DNA from: Nannochloris sp. 'desiccata'
Lineage: Eukaryota; Chlorophyta; Trebouxiophyceae; Chlorellales; Chlorellaceae
Assembly (NCBI GenBank): GCA_019044685.2
Contig: JAGTXX020000015.1
Coordinates: 1,302,001-1,366,000, forward strand
Reading direction: 5' to 3'
Length of the DNA: 64,000 bases
The notes under the pieces were generated by a model, which was not told where the DNA came from, made no database searches, and saw nothing but the letters and a program-made list of their open reading frames with translations. Below, one piece after another: positions 55,061 to 64,000 of the stretch; position 1 is the stretch's first letter, and every line of letters starts with the position of its first letter. The translations under genes were made by a program, and so were the position numbers.

Positions 55061-56864
55061 ATGGAGGTCACAAGAAGACTCCATCCTGCTGCATGTGCAG
55101 CAGCACCATTGAGCCATAGCAAGAACAATAAGTAAGCGATTTACTACTTTCAAAACGGTTTGTTAACCTCTCAAGTCCACATCTTTACAATTTCAAAATT
55201 TTAACAATGCCCTGACCCTTGCTTTGTGATCCACGCCCTGCAGGCTCCGTATCCACAGCTCGGCTACACTCCTCCCCCCAAGGCATCTCTGTACCAATGT
55301 TGTGATGCGCTCACTCCACCTTACCCGCCCCTCTCGCCCATTTCTACTCCCGATCATTAGGGCGTCTCCCTTTGATGTTTTACAGGAGTGCCAGGATGGG
55401 GACTGCTTCCCTGAACAAGATGGCAGTGTTATTGTCCGTGACGATCTCGACGCTCTTTTACAAGTCCTTCCTGAAGATATCCGTGATTTAGTGGCTTCTC
55501 ACCCTCAACGTGCTGTTCTTCTTGAAGTTGTACTTGATCTCGGTCGTCGCCCCGAAGCCCGCTTTCTAGGTGGCCGTGGTGGCGAGTATTTGCGTGAGGC
55601 ACCCATCACTAAAGAAGACCTTGAGCATGCAGAAGCTGCTTTGGGTCAATTCGGTGGTGATAACCGTGCTGGCGTTGAAGGAACGCTCCATAGAATTAGC
55701 GCCATCCGCTCCCGCTCTGGGAAAGTTGTAGGCCTTACCTGCCGTGTTGGCCGTGCTGTCACCGGCCATATTGACATGATCCGAGATATTCTCGATATTC
55801 CTAATTCTGTATTATTCCTCGGTAGACCAGGGGCTGGTAAAACGACAGTCCTTCGTGAGTTGGCTCGTGTCCTTTCAGATGACCTCCACAAAAGAGTAGT
55901 GATCGTAGATACTTCAAACGAAATTGGCGGAGATGGTGACATTCCCCACCCTGCTATTGGCGGTGCACGCCGTATGCAAGTTCCAGACCCTTCTATGCAA
56001 CATCGTGTTATGATTGAAGCCGTTGAAAATCATATGCCGGAAATTGTCATTGTTGATGAGATTGGTACAGAAGCTGAAGCTTTAGCCTGCCGTACCATTG
56101 CAGAACGTGGTGTACAGCTTATTGGTACCGCACATGGTCAATTATTAGAGAATCTGATGAAAAATCCAACTTTAAGTGATCTGGTAGGTGGCATTACGAG
56201 TGTCACCCTAGGCGACGACGAGGCAAGATCACGTGGGACCCAAAAGAGTGTATTGGAGCGCAAAGCACCCCCTACTTTCCCTTTGGTTATTGAAATGAGG
56301 GAAAGAGCACTTTGGGTTGCTCATTGGGTTGAAGATTCAGTGGATTGCTTGCTGACTGGCAAAGTACCTGTAGTACAGGTCCGTCGCCGTGACCCCACTT
56401 CAAAGAAAGTTATGATCCAAGAACAAAAGTACGATACAGAAGGCACTTTGGAGAATACTTTTGGGAGCCCTGGTACTGGCGCACCTGCTGCTATGACCGC
56501 TGCTGGAAAACCGGCAAATGCTGCTGATAAAGTCGCTGATGGAATCAACACTTCGGTGTTTGACTCGATGTTTGGATATGCCTCTGGTGGCTTTGGAGCG
56601 AGTTATGGGTCCGTAAATGAAAGCAGCGGTGCCCGTAATGATGACCCCTATGCCTGGGCAGCGAGATTGAGGGATATCCCTGAAGAAGAGGCTCTGGCTG
56701 AGCTGGCAGCGTTGGGCTATACAGATGGCAATGGCGCTGGGCGTGCTCGGGGGCAGAAGTTTGCTTTTGCGAATGGGACTGGATCTCCAGGAAATAGTGG
56801 GAATAAGAAGAAAAGCAGGAGGAATTCTGTATCTTCTTCTCATGGATCCCGTGGACGTCGTTGA
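55061..56864 (+). CDS. Ycf45/SPD1-like plastid P-loop ATPase
   Basis: Exons 55061-55131 and 55244-56864 give 563 residues. The N-terminus is a transit peptide starting MEVTRRLHPAACAAAPLSHS and running through a Ser/Arg/His-rich stretch. The ATPase core resembles SpoIIIAA/Ycf45: Walker A FLGRPGAGKTTVLRELA, the conserved VIVDTSNEIGGDGDIPHPAI, Walker B PEIVIVDEIGTEAEA and GVQLIGTAHG. Further on are VLERKAPPTFPLVIEMRER and a Gly/Ala-rich tail with a basic end (KKKSRRNSVSS). Ycf45 is plastid-encoded in many red-lineage algae; the Arabidopsis nuclear relative SPD1 is needed for early plastid development. Biochemical role is unknown. Confidence 0.92.
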
Positions 56865-57996
56865 AAAGTTAGTTTTTAACTGAAAAGAAGGAGTAGAGAA
56901 AAAGAAATAAAATATTATTTTTATAATTGTTCTTGCCTCCTGAAGAAGAGATTGATCGCACCCTCGAGAGGTGTGGTCCTCCTTTCTTTATTTTCTTCTA
57001 TTCTTCCAAGGGCCCGCTACTCCATTTTTCTTCCATTTCTTCAGAACGTCCAATGAGTCCTTTTGTTCTTCCAACGAACAAGTCCAAGAGAAAAAAAACT
57101 AGACAACATCAGTTTAATATGGGGAAGCCAGGAGAAGCCAGGTGGTTGCCTTTTGACGACTACTCACTTTTTTTGTCCTGATTTCTATCCCTCGATTTCG
57201 TCTATCTTTCGTAAGGAAAATCTGTTTTCCCTTTTTTTTTTTTGTTTTCTCCCTCTGGCTTTCCAACTATTATCTTCTACAGGCGGTGTTCTTTCATTTT
57301 TTCTTGAGAACAACAACAATTTAATCTTTAATCACCGCTGTTTTTTTTCTACTGCACCCCAATATAATCTTTTTGAAAATGTGCCCTTTTTGTGCCAATG
57401 TACCTTGTATCCGGCATTCAAAATCCTTTTGTTTCTTCTCTGTATCTCATCTTAAACTCTACACTATTTCTTTCCACCGAAAACATTTTTTCCCCCCGCC
57501 CCCAAGCTTCGAAGGCTCTGCTTCCTTCTTTTTGTATCAATAAACTTTCTGTTTGCATCTTTTGGGCTCCTGTCACATGGTCATTTTTGTAATATGTATT
57601 ACCTGGGCGGTACTTGGTAGCAAGCAGGACTGAGAATGAATTTTTACCCAACGAGAAGTGGCTTGCCAGAAAGTAGTGCAACTGACAGTGTTAGTAACAC
57701 GCTGACAAGGATATTAACAGGTCGTTACAAGAGACTGCAGGCAGGCATCATGCTCTTGATAGCTGTCAGGAGCTTCAAGCTGAAAAATTTCGGTCGAAAA
57801 AGTATAATCCTATACGGTCAATACCTGTGTTGAAGGCTGTGCCATTTGCTCGGGCTGCTGGCAACGCATGCAAAGCAGCAAAGCAGGCCACGCAAACTTT
57901 TTGCGAGCTGAGGTCATTAAGCACATCCCTTCGTAATAAAGCATATCTAAAAGAAATAAATAGGCCTAAGAAAACATAGACACGCACATAGACAAG
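56865..57996. other. Long non-coding gap, pyrimidine-rich 3' flank of Ycf45-like gene
   Basis: 1132 bp without a recognised gene. T/C-rich on the plus strand (56930-57560). The right part carries the promoter of RAD51. Confidence 0.5.
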
Positions 57997-59213
57997 ATGG
58001 CTGCTGTCGCAGAACGCCAGGAAATTGTCAATGAAAATGTTGAGGAAGTGCAAGCGGGCCCCTACCCCATTGATTCTCTTGTGGTAAGTGTGAAAATAAC
58101 GTATAATAGAGTTGCAATTCTGCTAGCCGTTCAATCGGTGACTCACCTTATTTTTGTTCATTTTTGATTTTCCAATAGGAGGTGGGAATTGCAGCTGCAG
58201 ACATTAAAAAGCTGAAAGAAGGAGGTAAGTTCGTGATTACAGTCTAACTTCTGTGTTACGGTTAGCTCGAGGGTTGACCCCACGTTTCTAATATTTTCGC
58301 TTTCAAATTATTATTTTACGCAGGAATTAACACTGTAGAAGCTTTGGCCTATGCCAGCAAGCGCGAGCTCTGCGATATCAAGGGTATTAGCGATGCCAAA
58401 GTACTCAAACTTAAAGAAGCTGCTGCAAAATGCGTCCCTACCGGCTTCACCACTGCTGGCCAAGTTTTGCAGCAGCGTGGTGAGATCATTCGCCTCTCTA
58501 CTGGCTCTACTCAGCTTGACGGTATCCTTGGTGGCGGTCTAGAAACCGGCTCTATCACTGAAATCTATGGAGAATACCGCTGTGGTAAGACACAGCTCTG
58601 CCACACCCTCTGCGTTACTTGCCAGCTCCCCGTAGACATGGGCGGTGGTGAAGGCAAGGCTCTCTACATCGACACTGAAGGTACCTTCCGCCCTGATCGT
58701 CTCATCGAAATCGCCCGTCGTTTCAACCTCAACCACGAAGATGTACTTGACAACGTAGCCTACGCTCGTGCACACAATACCGAACACCAACAGCAACTGT
58801 TAATTACCGCAGCCGCGATGATGTCGGAAGCTCGATTCGCTCTTATTATAGTAGATTCCGCCACTGCTTTATTCCGTTCTGAGTATATGGGACGTGGAGA
58901 ACTCGCTGCCCGTCAAAATATGCTTGGAAGATTCTTACATTCTTTACAAAGGCTGGCTGACGAGTACGGATGTGCTGTCGTAGTTACAAATCAAGTTGTA
59001 CAAGCGAATCTCGATGGTGGTTCCATGTTTGCTGGACCTTCTGTGAAGCCTATTGGAGGTAATATCATGGCACATGCGACTACTACACGGTTAGCACTGC
59101 GTAAAGGGCGTGGAGAGACACGTATGGCGAAGATTGTGGCGTCACCATCGTTGCCAGAAGCGGATGCTACGTTTAGTATCAGCGCCGAAGGAATTACAGA
59201 TGCAAAGGAGTAG
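57997..59213 (+). CDS. RAD51: RAD51 recombinase
   Basis: Exons 57997-58083, 58179-58224 and 58324-59213 give 340 residues, the normal RAD51 size. N-terminal helix-hairpin-helix region ([37 protein letters not shown]), then the RecA core: Walker [10 protein letters not shown] (about 125-132), Walker B LIIVDS, and [28 protein letters not shown] and VTCQLP fit RAD51 better than DMC1. Forms filaments on single-stranded DNA for strand exchange. The residue before GKT is Cys where animals have Thr and many plants Ser. Introns lie only in the first 80 codons. Confidence 0.95.
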
Positions 59214-59595
59214 ATCTCAGATAGTGATAATGTTATAGTGAATTGTAAATGAAGGGTATATCAAACAGTAGCTAGATTAGCTTGATTTTATGTTCCTATT
59301 TGATATGGGACATTTCTGATTTTTGTATTTCATGATAAGAAAGGACAAGGAGAAAAAAGAAGCCGTCAGTGGTGTTATCAGGACATCAAGCGCTGCAACA
59401 ATGTGCTATTTAGTAGAGTTATTCATTAGTGTCCTTATTTACGTATTCATCCTTCAATCTTCCTCTTCCTGAAATTCTCTGCTTTCAAACTCATGTTATT
59501 AACAACCTTGAAAATATTCAATTCACAAGAAGAAAAAAAGCAGCCGAGGGAAAATCAGATAAACCAAAAACAATTTCTTTATAGAATCGATTTTT
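59214..59595. other. Convergent 3' flanks of RAD51 and MetAP2
   Basis: 382 bp, AT-rich, no gene seen; a TGTAA word lies near 59244. Confidence 0.55.
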
Positions 59596-61172
<1,577 letters not shown>

Positions 61173-61475
61173 GTTGAAACACTGAACACTTCAATAACAG
61201 TCAAGGATTTCAGATTAATTTATTATAATGTAATTGAAACTTTGTTGCTGTGATATTTAATCAGTTTTGCAGCCTCAATTTTAAGCTCGCAGCGAATTTG
61301 ATGCGATAATGGTTATAAAATAACAGTCCACGGCCTGAACTCTCAGCAAATTAGCTCTTCTGCACAGGGTGGGTTCGCCCGCTGTGATTTGCTGCCTTGC
61401 ACCAAGAATGCAACCCATGCAAGCTCAGGCAGAGAAAATTTACTTCATTCTCATTTAGATCAATATAGATTCAAT
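61173..61475. promoter_or_regulatory. Divergent promoter region, MetAP2 / M1AP-like genes
   Basis: 303 bp between start codons, with a TATAAAAT word near 61314. No other motif recognised. Confidence 0.5.
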
Positions 61476-63426
61476 ATGAAGCAATCTCGCACAGTGATCT
61501 TGACGCTTGCAGCGCAAGGCGAGTATTTATTGTTATTAAGGAGCTCTCTTGCAGCGGTGGCCAACCTTCTCTGCCTTGGCGCAGAACACGGACCCCACCC
61601 TAGGCTTGGGATATGCGTTCTAGAATTAGCTGCAAAAACCGGCAAGGTGCAGCTCAAGGTGAGGACGCCTTGCTGATTATTTTTCAAGTTTGACTTTTCC
61701 AAGACGAGCACCTTGCTCTTAAAGAATTTTTCTCCTACTTTGACTTTACCTTTCACCCTTACTTCTTACCATTCTGCAGGTAAAGCTACGCCCTTCAGAA
61801 CTGAGTCTCTACGATTTTCACGCTGCAGCTCTCAAAATCCAACCAACAAGCCAGCAAGATTCTCAAGACCCTATCCATGGCGCTCAGGCTGCCCTTGCTC
61901 TCAAGTCTTTAACCCAAGTCCTCCTTCAAGACGCATCCAATAGCCAAGCTAACAATTCTATAGTGCTAATTACAGACCACCTCATGCCTGCATCTGATTT
62001 TCAAACCTATCTCTCCACGGAGGCAGGTAAAAAAATAAGTTTAAAGATCATTGTTCTCTGCGATGCTGGGGCTGCTGGAGAGACTGCAGCTGCTGCGTGT
62101 GACTGGAAAGAAGCTGAAGCGACTCATCCTGATCTTTCTGTTATAATACTGGAAATAGGAGGGAAACTTGCGGTGCAGACTGTCGCCAGAGCTTTGCTAA
62201 CCACCTGTGCCAGCACTTCTGAAGGGAGTTTAGCACCGATGCCAGTCAGCCTCGAGTTTCCTCTTCCTTTTTTAGGCAACTTTCGGTCGCTCCATTTGGA
62301 AACACACTGTGAAATCCGGCCTTTAAATCTTTCTTTATCCCACTGTATCGTCTGTGCATGCCATTCTGCACCTTTGGCCCTGTGCGGTGCTCTTACTGAT
62401 GCCAGCTCTGCAGCTGCACCCTTGTCCCTACAACGAGCATTTCGATGTCCTGTGAGCGGAAATGTGTTACGTCCTACCCAGTGTGTTCAAGATGGGAGAG
62501 CTATTTGTGTGGGAAATACAGCAGCAGGGGTGCTACATTCTTCCACTCCTGTCACACTTTTTGCAGGCTCTTGGTCTTCTTTAACTTCAGATATCAGTAA
62601 ACCCGGCGGCGGCGGCGGTGGCGGCGTTCTGCGGGTGCTGAGCAAAATTAACATGTCGTCTACATATTCTTCACTGATTATAGGACCCTCTATTACACTG
62701 AAACCGAATTTGAAAATATCTTCTGCTGTTAATGTTAAGGTAGCAGTACAAGGTGAGATGGTGGCGGTAAGTCAAAGACAGCTGCTGGCCATTGTCACGA
62801 GCGGTCTTAGGTAAGAAAAACAGAAAGTTGAATTTACTAGTCATACTATGATATGTAGAGACATTTCTAATGGAAAACATATTTCCCACTGCAGAGCCAA
62901 GAATCAAGCTTTAGTGGTTGAGTCAACTCTCGATTTGCACAGCGGGAGTATTGGGCTGTTTAAATTTCATTACATGCTTGTCCCTGCCCAGAACTCCAGC
63001 GGAGCAGTCTTTTCTGCCATGCGCCTAGCTTCATTGGAAGAACTTGCGCCTCGACCTGCACCTGCATCTTCTAATGGTGGTTTTGACGGGGGAAAGGGAA
63101 CACCGCCTCCAGCAGCGGTGGTAGCCGCAGTAGAGTCTCTCCTTGGTAAAGTGCCTGAGGAACCCATTAACGCGATTCCTCGTAGCAGCAGAGTGCATGA
63201 AATGTTAGAGATGCTGATAGGAGAAGCCCGCCCGCCACCCAAGTCCACTACAGGAGCTGATACTGCGACTGGTGGTCGAGGAGGAGGAGGAGGTGCTGAG
63301 CGTGGCACCCCGCAAGGAGGAAGGGGAGCTGGCAATGCCACTTCGCCTCAATCTGCTGGAACTAGATCAGGGCGAGGGAGCAGAGGAGGGGCTGCCGCTG
63401 CCGCAGCCCCAAAGCGCCGCCGGTGA
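61476..63426 (+). CDS. Unknown protein with a vWA-like N-terminal region, weakly M1AP-like
   Basis: Exons 61476-61658, 61780-62810 and 62895-63426 give 581 residues. The N-terminal half alternates hydrophobic strands and helices in a way that suggests a vWA-like fold (TVILTLAAQGEYLLLL, SIVLITDHLMPASDFQTYLS, KKISLKIIVLCDAG). A Cys-rich middle (HCIVCACHSAPLALCG, FRCPVSGNVLRPTQC) may bind zinc. Late blocks such as FHYMLVPAQNSSGAVF and VAAVESLLGKVPEEPINAI recall, from memory only, the meiosis factor M1AP. The C-terminus is an RGG-rich basic tail. The family assignment is tentative; the gene model itself is well supported by matching splice phases. Confidence 0.7.
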
Positions 63427-63624
63427 ATTTCGAATTTTGAATCCCAAGGCAGCCTAAAATATGGAGAAGAAAATCGATAAAAATTTCAAAACTTTGAATA
63501 GACGAACAATGCGAATGTAATTTAATATTATTCTGGCAGTAAAGGCTTTGAAATACAGTGCCGAATTTTAATAATTTTGAATTAATTTAGGTAGTTGTTG
63601 CGTTAATGTCGACGTATTATTAAA

Positions 63625-64000
63625 ATGAAAAGGAATAAGCCTTTCAGCAGCATACTTTATCTAATTCTGCTATTGTCAGGCTCGCTACTATCTGTTGCAA
63701 ACGCTGCAACAAATAAAAATAGACAACCGTAAGAATGTGATCTAAAAAGGTTTGAACAATACTTCTCTTCTTACATAGAATACACTTGCTTAATCCATTC
63801 ATATACACCTACAGATTTGCTGTGGTGCAACCTGTCGCGGATCACACAAAGCTTGAACTTCGCGATGACGGTCTCTCCATCCTCCGCAATATCAAAGGCT
63901 TAGTCGCCCCTATAGTTGTTATCGGCCCCTACCGCAGCGGTAAATCATTCACACTCAACCAGTTACTAGGTGTTGGATGTGATGAAGGTTTTGGAGTAGG
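63625..64000 (+). CDS. Secreted or ER-lumenal guanylate-binding (GBP/atlastin-like) GTPase, 3' truncated by window end
   Basis: Exon 1 (63625-63728) encodes a signal peptide, MKRNKPFSSILYLILLLSGS onward, with an ANA-A-like cleavage site. Exon 2 starts at 63815 and runs off the window. It reads PVADHTKLELRDDGLSILRN followed by GLVAPIVVIGPYRSGKSFTL, the GBP-type N-terminus and P-loop (GPYRSGKS), then NQLLGVGCDEGFGVG, where the switch I region begins. Plant GBP-like proteins also include members with a signal sequence. Only the first 96 or so residues are visible, so domain content beyond the G1 motif is unknown. Confidence 0.9.

Overview
This window is nuclear DNA of a photosynthetic eukaryote. 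It carries 29 protein-coding genes with spliceosomal introns; I read 40 introns, nearly all close to the 5' end of their gene. I saw no mobile element, CRISPR array, rRNA or convincing tRNA. Several proteins start with a plastid transit peptide and no preceding ER signal, which points to a primary plastid. Two genes that red-lineage algae usually keep in the plastid, ccs1 (ycf44) and ycf45, are nuclear here. Together with a chlorophyllase and a plant-like ubinuclein this favours a green alga. The species cannot be named from the sequence alone.

Layout from the left. 1-8.2 kb: ribosomal protein eS4, a RING protein and a large RCC1-UBA-HECT ubiquitin ligase. 8.6-13.7 kb: NC2-beta (DR1), SGT1, a LAZ1/OST-alpha-like membrane protein and a thylakoid-lumen pentapeptide protein. 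14.1-19.8 kb: an unknown acidic protein, a small membrane-anchored triple-WW protein and a FAS1-domain receptor kinase. 20.9-26.9 kb: ubinuclein, chlorophyllase and a plastid methyltransferase. 27.1-32.3 kb: two proteins of unknown function (one probably plastid membrane) and Ccs1. 32.5-41.5 kb: kinesin-14, a Sey1/RHD3 ER-fusion GTPase and a tail-anchored ankyrin protein. 41.7-51.7 kb: NOP58, ubiquitin-eL40, a Gln/Ala-rich protein with a CAG tract, and a CobW/ZNG1-type metallochaperone fused to a WW domain. 53.0-64.0 kb: PIG-T, a Ycf45/SPD1 ATPase, RAD51, methionine aminopeptidase 2, a weakly M1AP-like protein and the start of a secreted GBP-family GTPase.

Ten adjacent pairs are divergent. 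In nine of them the start codons are separated by only about 270-460 bp, so shared promoters are likely. Most genes are housekeeping: ribosome biogenesis, ubiquitin, chromatin, ER shaping, GPI anchoring, recombination and plastid assembly. No operon-like pathway cluster is evident. The less ordinary content is the FAS1-TM-kinase with a DVG motif, the WW fusion on a CobW GTPase, the UBA inserted among RCC1 repeats, a chlorophyllase with a Tat-like targeting segment, two GC-AG introns, and strong palindromes or hairpins in non-coding gaps.
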